From the NCBI RefSeq assembly GCF_051622035.1, contig NC_135365.1, forward strand, positions 27,280,001 to 27,344,000: a stretch of 64,000 bases of DNA, given 5' to 3'. A program made the position numbers and the translations under genes. Source of the DNA: Arctopsyche grandis (taxonomy: Eukaryota > Arthropoda > Insecta > Trichoptera > Hydropsychidae). Below are positions 1 through 10,763 of the stretch, piece by piece. Every line of letters begins with the position of its first letter. Positions within the stretch are counted from its first letter, which is position 1. The notes below the pieces were generated by a model. It was given only the letters and a program-made list of their open reading frames with translations, made no database searches and was not told the origin of the DNA.

Positions 1-233
1 GTGCTATTTAAATGAATTTAGATAAATATGAAAGTGCAACTTCTGCAGTGAGTGTGCTATGAGATAGAAAGACGTTTATATTTAATATATGACCGATGTA
101 GTCCGACCGCTGTACTCTGTGAGGTGGATTATATGCCATCTCGCTTGCACCTAACATATTACGCGATACAACCATATATACAACGAAAGCATTTAAATTG
201 CAATTACCGCTTTAGTTAGTACGTTTAGATAAA

Positions 234-655
234 AATATTGAGATAGAAAACCAATCCATATAAACGCGGTGAAATAAAAAATTTGCCAAATAAATGAAAA
301 ATAGCACGGAAAAAAAATCCCTAAAAAAAAAATATATTTTTGACTTTTAAAATTCGCTAGACAATTAATTAGAAATATTTTAAAGCAATAAAATATAACC
401 ATTAATAGGAAAAATATCTGACTATTCATTCCAATACTCACTTTGAGTGTAACAATCCTAAACTTTGAGTTAAAGACCGCAAAAGCCAAAAAACTGTAAA
501 AATCGCGGATTTTTTTAAACGCTCATATCTCGTAAACGATCACCCACCAACAAAAATCAATATCATATTCGAATTAAGTGGGCAAACTTAGTAAAGATTG
601 GCTAGTCTCCGCTCTGTTAACTCAAAAACGTGATTTTTTGTTGCTCAGTGTTATC
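234..655. repeat. Left arm of a ~400 bp inverted repeat
   Basis: This arm is an inverted, diverged copy of 2379-2775; the two lie about 1.7 kb apart. The outer ends match at AATATTGAGATAGAAAACC. The inner ends match at the motif TTGTTGCTCAGTGT. Both arms hold an open frame of just under 100 codons that would start at TTG, which I read as a by-product of the repeat. The pair could be long terminal inverted repeats of one element or two copies of a shorter element in opposite orientation. No target duplication was found at the outer ends. Confidence 0.75.
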
Positions 656-659
656 AGAA

Positions 660-1660
660 CAAATTTAAGCGGTCAAAATTAAATATTGAAATATTGTTTT
701 AAAAAAAATTACTACTTCCAGTTTACGAATTCTATTCAAAACCTTATCTATTCAAAGTAAGTACATAAATAATACAAATATAAATTTTCAGCGCTGATAC
801 GTTCAGTGGTGTGAAAAAAATCGCGTGGTCACAACATTCTCGACTTTTCTTCGTTTTCCTATTTATATCTTTGATTGAGGCAGAAGATAAGATATACATA
901 TGTGTTTGTAATGCAATATAAATGTAGAGGTTTCTATGTTTAATTAAATTTATTGACCTAGGTGATAAATGCAATTCATACTGTTTAAATTCGTCGTTTT
1001 GCCAGAGATTGTTTTAAAATGGTAACGACAGAAGACCCAAATTTTCGACTGATGAACTCACTTCTAATAGGTGATATCACTAATTAAACGACAAATATTT
1101 GCTCGGTGTTGTAAAAAATTCGGCTGTGATGAAACCATGACATATGTATTTCAGGAAATAGAGAAGCATAAAAATTTGACAATGACAAAATTTGACAATG
1201 ACAAACATACGCGTTCACACATTCCGGCATATGAAAGCATTTTAGTAGTTTTGAGCACAAACCTTTTTTACTACTTAGTATCACTGTAAATGTAATACTA
1301 TACGCATAAAATATGTATAAATATGTAACTTAAAAGATAAAAACGAAATAATGAAATATTGTTTTAACAAAAAATTAACTACTTCCGGTTTACGAATTGT
1401 AAACAAAACCTTATCTACTCTATGTATAATATGTTAGTACACAAAGAATACAAATATATATTTACAGCTTGATGCGTTCAGTGGCGTGGAAAAAATCTTT
1501 TCTAAGAGGAAAATATCCCACTTGCGGTTCATTAAATTTGATTTTTTGTTTATTTTCATCCCATTGATACAAGAATTATAACTGAATTTTATTGCGAAGA
1601 GCACACATATTTAAAGGGTCGAAAAAAATAGTGTAGTTCACCAAATGTTGAATAAGAATA
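660..1660 (+). repeat. ACTTCCGG-type dispersed repeat fragments
   Basis: Two stretches (about 660-845 and 940-1650) match the dispersed family amplified at 19.1-22.7 kb. They share a block containing TACTTCC(A/G)GTTTACGAATT followed by a stretch ending near TACGTTCAGTGG. A preceding block (GCGTTTTGCCAGAGATTGT-like) recurs near 35.0, 36.9 and 52.2 kb. No coding function is visible. Confidence 0.6.
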
Positions 1661-2029
1661 TTGATGTAAAAAATTCAAACGAAATTTTGGGACAATATAC
1701 TGGTTTTAAGTTTTTAATGAATCAAAAATATAAAACTGGTCGTATTAAAACATTTAATTATACATACATATATACATATATAGTTCCTAATGCCCTAAAA
1801 GACTGAAAAATTTAAACAAATATCGGTTCTTTACGATATTTGTGGAACCTTTCAAGCATCAAGAACAGATTGTGAACGTGGAATTATTTTTTTCTATTTA
1901 CCTATAGAATTACTACATGTATGCATATATTTTGCAAATATTATGTTTTGCGTTCAACAATATTTAAAAATACTGGTGGTCTGTAATACGTTTATTTTGC
2001 TTTTCTGAGATTCTGGACAAATTAAGCCA

Positions 2030-2290
2030 GCAGTTTGGCTTAATGGTAGCGTATATATTTAGCACCACTGAGGTCGAAGGTTCGAGTCCTCGTCAAACTG
2101 CTGGTTAGATTTGGGGGTTTTGTGACTCCAAATCGATCGTTTCTCTATCAGAGTTTGCCAATTTTATCTGATCATTGCTGAAACGGTTCCTGAAAATTGG
2201 TATTAGATCTATTCCTGTTGTCACAAAAATCTGCCTGTGTATAATTTGTAATAATTATGCACAGTAATCTGAAGTTTATAGATATCTCTA
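2030..2290 (+). repeat. tRNA-headed SINE
   Basis: Bases 2030-2101 resemble a tRNA. A perfect 7 bp acceptor stem pairs GCAGTTT with AAACTGC. There is an A-box-like TGGCTTAATGGTAGC and a B box GGTTCGAGTCC matching the pol III consensus. The T stem has mismatches and no anticodon arm is convincing, so this is not a functional tRNA. A non-tRNA body follows to about 2290, with an A-rich stretch near 2340. This is the usual layout of a tRNA-derived SINE transcribed by RNA polymerase III. The 3' limit and target duplication are not resolved. Confidence 0.6.
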
Positions 2291-2378
2291 TAGACATCTC
2301 TATAATTTCGTATTTATTATATGTATAAAAATTGTACACAAAAAAAAAAATCTAAAAATAATCCATAGATGTCTGTAT

Positions 2379-2775
2379 GATTACACTGAGCAACAAAAAA
2401 AAATACCAGAGTGGAGACTAGCCAATCTTTACTAAGTTTGACTCACTGAATTCGAATATGATATTGATTTTTGTTGGTGGGCGATCGTTTACGAGATATG
2501 AGCGTTTAAGAAAATCCGCGATTTTTACAGTTTTTTGGCTTTTGCGGTCTTTAACTCAAAATTTAGGATTGTTACGCTCAAAGTGAGTATTGGAATCAAT
2601 AGTCAGATATTTTTCCTATTAATTCTTATATTTCATTGCTTTAAAATACTTCTAATTAATTGTCTAGCGAATTTTAAAAGTCAAAAATATATTTTTTTTC
2701 CGTGCTATTTTTCATTTATTTGGCAAATTTTTTATTTCACCACGTTTATAAGGATTGGTTTTCTATCTCAATATT
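2379..2775. repeat. Right arm of a ~400 bp inverted repeat
   Basis: Inverted partner of 234-655. Its outer end abuts, at 2776, the start of the block duplicated between env-like loci A and D. Confidence 0.75.
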
Positions 2776-3171
2776 GGTATGAAATAAATCCACGAATAAA
2801 CAAAAACACAGATATTATTGTGTGATGAACTTTATTATTTTAATAATAGATATCCTGCATTATAATATTTGTTAATGATTTATTATAAACATTGCAAAAT
2901 GTATGTGGAATGGCACTTATTTAAATAATTAATTCAATGAATTTATATAAATTTCAATTAATATTCTAATATATCATACAATTTTTCATTATTTTCCATT
3001 CAAATAAAACCAGAAAGATAGTTTATGTAAACATATAATATATGTACATACATATGTTGCTACTAACTTTTAATTACATAATTTGATATTGTATAAATGC
3101 AAAAATTGTATTCTATATGTAAATAAACAAAAAAAATGTCAGCCGTAAGTTCGATAATATGATGTACTGAT

Positions 3172-3332
3172 AGTGGTGTCACCCCAATTTTGTAAAAACG
3201 GGTATCCAAATTTATTTTGAAAAAAAATATATACACTATTACATGAAAGTTATTATTACGAAAATAATATGAATTTTTAGCTTAAATAACGGGTTTCCGG
3301 AAACCCGTGGAAACCATTAGGGTGACACCACT
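3172..3332. mobile_element. Small MITE with 13 bp terminal inverted repeats
   Basis: AGTGGTGTCACCC at the left end is perfectly inverted at the right end (3320-3332). A 20 bp perfect palindrome lies inside (3289-3308, half site GGAAACCCGT). The element sits downstream of env-like A. It is absent from the otherwise collinear flank of env-like D, so it inserted into A after the A/D duplication or was lost from D. The end sequence resembles hAT-type MITEs, but no clean 8 bp target duplication is visible. Confidence 0.6.
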
Positions 3333-3363
3333 GGACTACACATGACCTTTCAATATGTGTTAA

Positions 3364-5323
3364 TTACTTAAAAGCGTCATTTGTTTTAACGAGACTTTTC
3401 TCCTCATTTAAATTATTCTCCGTTCGAATTTGAGAGTTTTGCGCCGCGACTTTAATCTTTAGACACATTACCACTTTGTATACGATGAATATCACCAAGA
3501 TGGAGAATACGGCCAGCAACACGTACATAATCACAGCCAGATGATTGCTCTCGTAGATCTGTCGCGAATCCAAACTGCGCAGAGTATACGCATATCTTTC
3601 CAAGAATTCTGCTTCCGTTGCAGTCACCTGGATAGGTTTCAGCTTCGTTTTCATCTCGTCCATCTTCGAAGAGGAGCAACAAGTGTCATCTTTCAAATTG
3701 AAAAATGTCTTTGGCGACACCACATTTCCCAGAGGCTTTCCAGAACGAGGCAGACTAATTGAAGAAGTGTGTGCCGTGCAATTCAACGGAAGATTCAGTA
3801 TACCTGATCCAGCGATGACAATGTCCATGTCATCTATCCCCGGGCAATTGATGGTGACTTTGGTTTTCTTGGTCTGGGCGAAGATCCATCGATTGTTTTG
3901 AAGCTGGATCCACAGATCTATGTTGCCGTATAATAACTTCACCTCGCATGTTTCTGGTAAAATTTCAGTGTGTTGAGTCAAGAGTTTAACCTCGCATATT
4001 GGAGACAAGCCCACTGAATGCGATCGAGCCACTGTACATAGAAGCTCTTCAGATAGCTGTAAACAATTGATCATTTCTATGTAAGCGTAGGTGGCCTTGT
4101 CTGGAGAAATGGCTAAGTATTTCAACAAAGATGGTTCTACATATAAATACATGTCTGGGTTTGATTCGCTCTGTACGGTCGGTAATGGCAATGGTTTGTA
4201 TACCAAGTATCTTCGCTTGCTGACTAGAGGTATCGTCAGTTCCGTAATCATGTTATTACTATCAGCAAAAGTATTTACATTGGAAAGAGCAACGATTTGT
4301 TTAATGTTAGTTAGAACAAGCTGATAGAGCAATTCGTTGTCGTTTCCAATTTGGTCCACGTTTTGGGACAACTCCGCTAAGATTAGTTCATGACTAATCA
4401 CCGATGTATGTAAAATATCTTTTTGACTCAATTCGATGGTCAGAAAAATTTCATCCAACTTATGTTTCAGTATATTTATATTATTCTGCATGGTCATTAG
4501 TAGCATGTTGAATTCGTTTTCGATGTTTAATTTATCGATTTCATCTCTGTGCTCGTTCAAAGTATTGTTATTTTTGCTCAAAATCTTCCCAATATTTGAT
4601 AAATTTTCTATAGTCTCGTTCGACCGTTGATTCAATGTATTCAATTTTACACGGTGATCTTCTAACTGCTTCCAATCTTCCAACGAAAGCTTCTGTTCTT
4701 TTTCCAAGATGACTGAAAGTTTTGTAAGACTCTCATCTAGCTTCTTTTCCCTTTGGATAACGTCTGACATCTTGCTGTCGAAAACACTCAAGGAAGACGT
4801 CAGGGTTAATATACTCTGATCCATTTGTCTAACGATCGTATGTTGATTATTTGCTAATGCTTCAATGGAACTATCTAATTGAGATATGTTATCATTGACG
4901 TCTGATCTTGATTCTTGTTGATCCATCAGACCTTTGATACCTTGTGCTAAAGTGACTGCACCTCCAACAGCAGCGATAACTTGAACGAACCTCTTCGATC
5001 GCCTCGTCTTCAGAGATTGTGAAATACGACTTTTTACGTTTATACACTCTTCCAACGTAATACGCATAGTCTGGACCATAGCCATACAATTGTTGTCGTT
5101 GTGAAAAGATTTAATTAATTTACATCATTGTTCCAGTTCTGCCAAATACATTGGCATGTTTTTTGTTTGTTCGAAGATTAAAGATAGATCGGTGACGATT
5201 TGTAGTTTCAATTTTTTAGTTAAAATTCTAGCCTTTCCAATCGGATCAAAATATATGCCGGCGCCTTTATCAACATATTCCACATAATTCTGCCCTAATG
5301 CAATTCCAATAGAAGTCGCCAAT
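3364..5323 (-). pseudogene. Env/F-like fusion protein, locus A, one in-frame stop
   Basis: Related to the envelope fusion proteins of gypsy-type elements and the baculovirus F family. The exon opens right after a splice acceptor (TTTCAG, exon start 5323). The N-terminal part has the family motif G(A/S)G(I/L)YFDP. A single TGA at about 5125 then interrupts the frame; the same frame continues for 573 codons from 5085. The downstream part shows a basic furin-type cleavage site (RRSKR, residues 28-32 of the 573), a small hydrophobic fusion-peptide-like stretch, a long coiled coil, a cysteine-rich domain with C-x-VKLL and W-rich motifs, a membrane segment near the C terminus and a short tail. The stop makes it a probable pseudogene, unless it is read through or removed by splicing. 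No gag or pol lies nearby. Confidence 0.75.
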
Positions 5324-5650
5324 CTGAAATACAACCATTTCAGTCAATAAATAATCCGTAAAACAAAACAAAACAAAAAATGCATCCTTGGTAATAGTAA
5401 AAATGATACGGGCAAAAATAAAATCTAATCAAATATTTCAGTGAATCAGAATAATGATTGACCAGATAGATATGCATATAAAGAAAATAACTAAAAATAA
5501 TTTAGCAAAGATTATTTATTGATTGAAAAGGTTTTTAACAGATTTGGCGTCGGTACCACAGCTTCAATGGATCAGTTAAAAATATTCGAATAGCTTTTAA
5601 TTAATTATTCATGTTAAATCATGCAAAAAATTCATGTTAAAATATCATTG

Positions 5651-5686
5651 ATAATTTAACATGAATTATAATTCATGTTAAATTAT
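5651..5686. repeat. Perfect 36 bp palindrome
   Basis: The two 18 bp halves are exact reverse complements (right half AATTCATGTTAAATTAT preceded by T). The site is AT-rich, and partial copies of ATTCATGTTAAA lie just upstream. It could extrude as a cruciform. No gene is adjacent apart from the hAT remnant that follows. Confidence 0.8.
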
Positions 5687-5817
5687 TACAATTACAAGAA
5701 AGATTTCAATGTACTCTACAAGTGGCAAAATAATTTAATATTTTAACTGGCGAGGGTTTATTGACTTTATATGAACAAAGTTTAGAAAAATAAGGGATAA
5801 CACTTTGTCAAAAATAC

Positions 5818-6066
5818 TTGGAAATAGATTGTGACCGATATCTAAACGAACTTAAATGTTTAAAACATTTCCCAGGAGAATGTATCACATTGATATTTCA
5901 AATTGTACTGGGTAGATGGAATTTACAAAAATCTTATCCCAATATCGAATTGACAGTGGCTTCGACAGAAACGAGTTTTAGTAAATTAAAAGTAATTATA
6001 AGTTATTTGAGATCGACCAGCGATCAAACGCGATCATCAAATCTAAGTATAATATATTATCAATAG
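5818..6066 (+). pseudogene. hAT transposase C-terminal remnant
   Basis: The 82-codon frame contains TVASTETSFSKLK followed by YLRST, which matches the hAT dimerisation segment of the zinc-finger MYM-type/DUF4371 transposases (family form VTVASxERSFSKLK). Nothing upstream continues the protein and no intact ends are visible. It is a short decayed fragment. Confidence 0.6.
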
Positions 6067-6079
6067 AAAGTGAATAAGC

Positions 6080-6771
6080 AAGTAATATAAATTTTGATAA
6101 TATAATGAAAAACTTTGCTAACGCCAAATTCACGAAACATTCGTTCTCAGTCTTTTTTCTATCTTTAATAATTAATAGTTAAACTGTTAATAATGTACTA
6201 GGTTACCGGTTAAGACAGATTTATGGTTTTAGATAAAGGAAAAATTTATTTGAAACAAACATTAATAAAAATTAAAACAACTGATAAGTAAACGACGAAA
6301 TAAAATAACAATCACGAAATTTAATTGTGTTTTAAGTGCACTGATTCCTTCTATACTATGATATTTATTGCGAAATTGTCAATGTGGGATATTTATAATA
6401 TAAACAATAATCTTGTTTTTATTTTTAGAATTTTAGTTTATATATTTCAATAAATATGTATTTTTAAATAAAACAAATTCTTTAAATCTAATGAAAAAAT
6501 AATAAGGGGGCGGCAAATTTGATATTTGCCAAGGGCGCCGGAAAAAATCGCTAAGGCTCTGCATATATGTATAAGATTTAGAACGTTCTCGATACACATT
6601 TGCTGGCTAATTAATGTATGGAAACTCTAGCATTTTGGATTTAAGTGAGACAAAAGCTCTACGTACTTTCGGTTGTTGCATTTTGATCATAATTTTTATC
6701 AATTTATATTTCTATAAAGGTTATAAACTATAAACCGTTTATATGAGTGGAAAATATCGTATTATATTTAA
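6080..6771. other. AT-rich intergenic stretch, nothing recognised
   Basis: No convincing ORF, splice site or repeat match was seen here. The stretch ends at the TTAA target of the next element. Confidence 0.4.
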
Positions 6772-7296
6772 GAGGGCTGGATACCCGAAACCTTAATTTT
6801 GTTGCCGTTCCTTTCTTCGATATACATATATGTATATTGAGTGAATGTATATATTGAGTGAATACAACAATATATTTATATATATTAATATATTGAGTGG
6901 ATGCGACAGTTGCGCCTTGTCCAGATAATACCTATTCTAAATCGACAAAATTGAGTTTTCGTATTCCCCAGTTTTCTCCTCTGAAACTGGACCAATTTAA
7001 AAAAAAATTTCATCGTCAGTATGAGAAAGATATTTTCTGTGTTTCAATTTTCGTATTTCTTTTTAAATAAACCATTAAACTAGCATGCTAGACTCTTTTC
7101 GTGGGTGTAAAAACGAGGTGATTTTGTAGATGTTTGGTGGGTCCTAGCTCCTATAAAAAATAAGTAATCAAAAAAATTGAAACATGCCTATAGTGGATAT
7201 CCATTGCATATTAAAAAATAATTTCTCTAGTGCCATAATTGAGGAAGGGAGAAGTCTAATACGTTTGTATGGACAAGGCGCTGGTGTTCAGCCCTC
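6772..7296. mobile_element. TTAA-flanked MITE (piggyBac type)
   Basis: Both ends are flanked by TTAA (6768-6771 and 7297-7300). Terminal inverted repeats begin GAGGGCTG and stay similar for about 15 bp. A GCGCCTTGTCC motif recurs subterminally. There is no transposase ORF. Use of TTAA as target is the hallmark of piggyBac-superfamily elements. The sequence to the right matches the ACTTCCGG repeat, so this element landed in an older repeat. Confidence 0.7.
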
Positions 7297-7720
7297 TTAA
7301 CAACATTTTTGACTTTTATTAAAGGATAAAATCCAACTTCTGGTTTATCGAATTTCAATTTTCTTTTCATTCACAAAACATATGTAAGTTTTTATATGTA
7401 AGTATACATACAAGAATTTTACTGTAGTTTTATTACACACTTATTTAAAGGGTCGAAAAATATAGTAGTAGTGAAGAGAAAACTGCCGGATTCGCTGCTA
7501 AATTTATTATATTACTCGATAAATTAATTAATTATTTCGATAGAATCGGTGCTTAAGGCGTTCCTAATCCTAGCTTAATCAGCTAAAGGGATTATGCTAA
7601 TATAGCGATTAATTAATTAATTATTAATTATGTATGTACACCAGAAATTAATCTACATTTTTTAGGTTTTTTCATATATTTTTTCGCGACTTTTCTACGT
7701 ATTGAACTGAAATTTCTTAT
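7297..7720 (+). repeat. Diverged ACTTCCGG-family fragment
   Basis: The segment after the TTAA reads ACAACATTTTTGACTTTTATT, then an ACTTCTGGTTTATCGAATTT block, then a GGGTCGAAAAA block. This is the order seen in the dispersed family at 19-22 kb and 38.5-38.8 kb. Part of it also resembles 41.6-43.0 kb. Confidence 0.5.
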
Positions 7721-7926
7721 ACATACGTTTCAGCTTAGAATCGAGTATTATAATAAATTTAGTGAAGATCCGGTTGAGGTTAACACATCTAAAAATTACT
7801 AGCGTATGAAATTTATCATATCTATTGCATGTAAAATAGTTTCAACTATCTATTGCATGTAAAATAGTCCCAATCGAATATTCGAATATATTCGACTCTT
7901 TTTCAATATTCAAAAATTCAATATTC

Positions 7927-7971
7927 AAATAATATCCGATTAATTTATAAAATTAATCGGATATTATTTGG
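7927..7971. repeat. Hairpin, 21 bp perfect stem with 3 nt loop
   Basis: Positions 7927-7947 and 7951-7971 are exact reverse complements separated by ATA. Short direct repeats (TTCAATATTCAAA) precede it. It is not followed by any gene. Confidence 0.8.
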
Positions 7972-8097
7972 TTTTCTTTTTTATTAAGTAATTTAGAAAT
8001 GTCCTATCGTAATAAAATAGTATTTCTTGTTAGTTTGACTTTCAGAACTTCAACGACGTTTTCGATTTATGTGTTTAGGATGAGCGACGAATTAGAC

Positions 8098-8136
8098 TGA
8101 TAGATTAATTTTCTAATCGTAAAAATTAATCTATCA
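8098..8136. repeat. Hairpin, 15 bp perfect stem with 9 nt loop
   Basis: TGATAGATTAATTTT (8098-8112) is perfectly complementary to 8122-8136. This is another AT-rich inverted repeat about 130 bp after the previous one; no associated gene is visible. Confidence 0.75.
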
Positions 8137-8586
8137 ACATTTTCCTATTATGTATAACATATGTTAAGTAAATCCCTAGCAAATTATCCGTAGTAGTTTT
8201 TTTCAATAAGTTATGACATTTTTTATAAGTTTGCAAAATAAAACAGAAAATTCATCACGTACATATTATATACACGTGTTGAAAAACAGTTTTTTATTTT
8301 GATTTACGCTATTTTGTCTTAACGCGCCGCTATTCGAAAATATTACTTATTTCACATCTTATGCATTTTTTTTTCAAACCAGTTGTCGGGAGGACTCGGA
8401 GTAAAAAATATATTTTTCCGTTTTCTTAATAAACAAAAAATCAATACATATAAATATTTTATTTTGCTAAAATATCTCTTTTTTTTCTTTGAACACAGTA
8501 AACGGATGTCTAAATTTTATTGTATAACTATGTATATATTATTACATGTAAATACAATACGATATGTAAGTATATATTATATAATA

Positions 8587-9955
8587 CTAGCTGTATTACC
8601 CGGCTTCGCTCAGTGTTTATAATATAAACCGCTTAAACATGACTAAGCTAATTTAATTAAAAAAAAAAAAATTAAAAAAAATTTAAAAATTAAAAAAAAA
8701 AATAAAAAAAAATTTAAAAAAAAATAAAAAAAAAATCAAAAAAAAAAAAATCAAAATTTTTTTTTTGCTTTCTAGGGCTTCGCTTCTCCACGCCCCATGA
8801 GCAATTGCCGTTTAGGGCTTCGCCCCCGTGATCAGTTGCCTTTTGGGGCTTCGCCCCTCCGCGGCCCCATGATAAATTGCCGTCTAGGGCTTCGCCCCCC
8901 TTAGTTAATGCCTTTTAGGGCTTCGCCCCTCCGCGCCCCCATGGTTAAATGCCGTCTAGGGCTTCGCCCCCATGATCAGTTGCCGTTTAGGGCTTCGCCT
9001 CATAAGGCTGCGCCCCATGGGGCTTCGCCCCATGAGGCTGCGCCCCCCTGTGCCCCCTTCGGGGCCCCATGGGGCTGCGCCCCATGAGGCTGCGCCCCAT
9101 TGCGCCCCCTTCGGGGCCCCATGCGGCTAAGCTCCATAAGGTGGCGCCCCATAAGGCGGCGCCCCATAAGGCAGCGCCCCATAAGACTGCGCCCCATAAG
9201 GCTTCGCCCCATGAGGCTGCACCCCCTGCGCCCCCTTCGGGGCCCCATGAGGCTGCGCCCCCTTGCGACCCCTTCGGGGCCCCATGAGGCTGCGTCCTTA
9301 AGGCTGCGCCCCATAAGACAGCGCCCCATAAGGCTGCGCCCCATAAGACAGCGCCCCATAAGGCTACGCCCCATGAGGCTGCGCCCCCCTGCGCCCCCTT
9401 CGGGGCCCCATGGGGCTACGCCCCATGAGGCTGCGCCCCATGAGGCTGCGCCCCCTTGCGCCCCCTTCGGGGCCCCATGTGGCTAAGCTCCATAAGGCGG
9501 CGCCCCATAAGGCGGCGCCCCATAAGGCGGCGCCCCATAAGGCGGCGCCCCATAAGGCTGCGCCCCTAAGGCTGCGCCCCATAAGACAGCGCCCCATAAG
9601 GCTGCGCCCCATAAGACTGCGCCCCATCAGGTTGCGCCCCATAAGGCTGCGGCCGATAAGGCTGTGCCCCATAAAGCTGCGCCCCCTTTTGAGCCCCATG
9701 GGGCTGCGCCCCATAAGGCTGCGCCCTCCGGGCCCCCTTCGGGGCCCCACGGGGCTGCGCCCCTTGTGGCGCCCCTGGCGGGGCCCCATGAAGCTCGCCT
9801 TGCGCCCCCGCGGGGGTGAATCCATTGAAACGAAAAAAAAAATCGGCGCCCATGGATCGAAAAAAAAAAATCGAATCACGTGTTCGATCTACGGACGACG
9901 ACGACGACCAAGGATATTTATATACAAAGTCTCTTTCCAAATTATAGATTAGATA
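8587..9955 (+). repeat. Variable-core repeat family, copy 1 (GC-rich core)
   Basis: The left end CTAGCTGTATTACCCGGC runs into CTTCGCTCAGTG. It matches 48881 onward and, inverted, 18644 downward. The right end (TATACAAAGTCTCTTTC then AAATTATA and TTAGAT) matches 49185-49216. Between the ends lie an A-rich tract (about 8650-8765) and a GC-rich tandem array (8777-9830). No protein domain is recognisable: the long frames on both strands of the array are products of a repeat unit whose length is divisible by three. The element class is unknown. Confidence 0.65.
8777..9830. repeat. GC-rich tandem array of short hairpins
   Basis: The left part (to about 9000) has longer units built on GGGCTTCGCCCC and ending in TTGCCGT. 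The right part is mainly 15 bp units of the form CCCCATAAGGCTGCG, interrupted by longer units with CCCCCTTCGGGGCCCCATG. Most units contain a GGGGC-(TTC or TGC)-GCCCC hairpin; some extend to an 8 bp stem, such as CATGGGGC pairing with GCCCCATG. The composition contrasts sharply with the AT-rich surroundings. Confidence 0.85.
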
Positions 9956-10084
9956 TTCGAATATTTTACTAATTTCATATTCGATATTCGAATAATTGAT
10001 TTTAAGAACATCAACGCAAGCTATTGAACGGTTCAGGAGATAATTGAATGAAAAAAAAAGAGGAGCTCTACACATATAAGGGGA

Positions 10085-10763
10085 AAAATCACTACCTTTA
10101 ACTCAAAATTTTGGAAAAAATTACGACATAACGATAAACATGTTTTTAGAACCATGAAATCGTGATTATTGACCGATTCCGAGTTCAAATCAGTTGAATT
10201 TTTGCATAATTACAAAGATTCATATAATATATTGTTACTATATTCATTCATATGTGTATAGATAAATAAAAATAAAGAAGGATAAATAGAATTTAAACTT
10301 TACTCACAAAAATATAATCGCCTTCATCTTGATCGCCTTCAATAGCTTTACTGTTCCCGATGAATGTACGTTATAAAAAGAAGAAGCCAATGAACTGATA
10401 ACTATGGACTGAGCGTTGTATTGATAGTATTCCAATTTATATACACATGTACATACATATGTACATACTGTAGACCGCACAGTGGGGGAGTTTTCAGCGA
10501 AGTTTTTTTTTATTATTCTCACATTGACACAAGGATGATTCTGTATGTAATTTATCATTCATATTACAAAGACAAAAAATTCCAGTACAATTCATCGAGT
10601 GATTAAGGAGATAAGAAGAGGCACCACTTCCGGTCAGCCAAAAAAATGACTTCATAACGTTAAGCATTTCACTAACTGGTACTTGGTAAGTTTCAGTGTG
10701 ATAGGATTGAACCATGAAACGTGATCATAAATCGATTTTAGTTCAAATTAGTCAAAATCTTAA
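10085..10763 (+). repeat. ACTTCCGG-family repeat, split by a piggyBac insertion
   Basis: Two partial matches to the 3' half of the dispersed family occur here (about 10085-10230 and 10600-10763). They include a CCACTTCCGGTCAGCC block and the GATTGAACCATGAAACGTGATC segment. The second runs up to the TTAA at 10760 and resumes at 11712 with AGTCGAATTTTCGCATG. The piggyBac-like element therefore landed inside this repeat. Confidence 0.6.

Noticed and set aside
193-489. 98-codon hydrophobic frame, with a similar 96-codon frame at 2535-2825
   Set aside because: Similarity is explained by the inverted repeat arms. Both start at TTG and lack other gene features.
2030-2101. Functional tRNA gene
   Set aside because: Acceptor stem and B box are good, but the T stem has mismatches, no clean anticodon arm exists, and a SINE-like body follows.
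9000-10075. Long open frames on both strands through the GC-rich array
   Set aside because: They come from a 15 bp repeat unit without stops; the products are pure repeats of five residues and occur in opposite frames at once.
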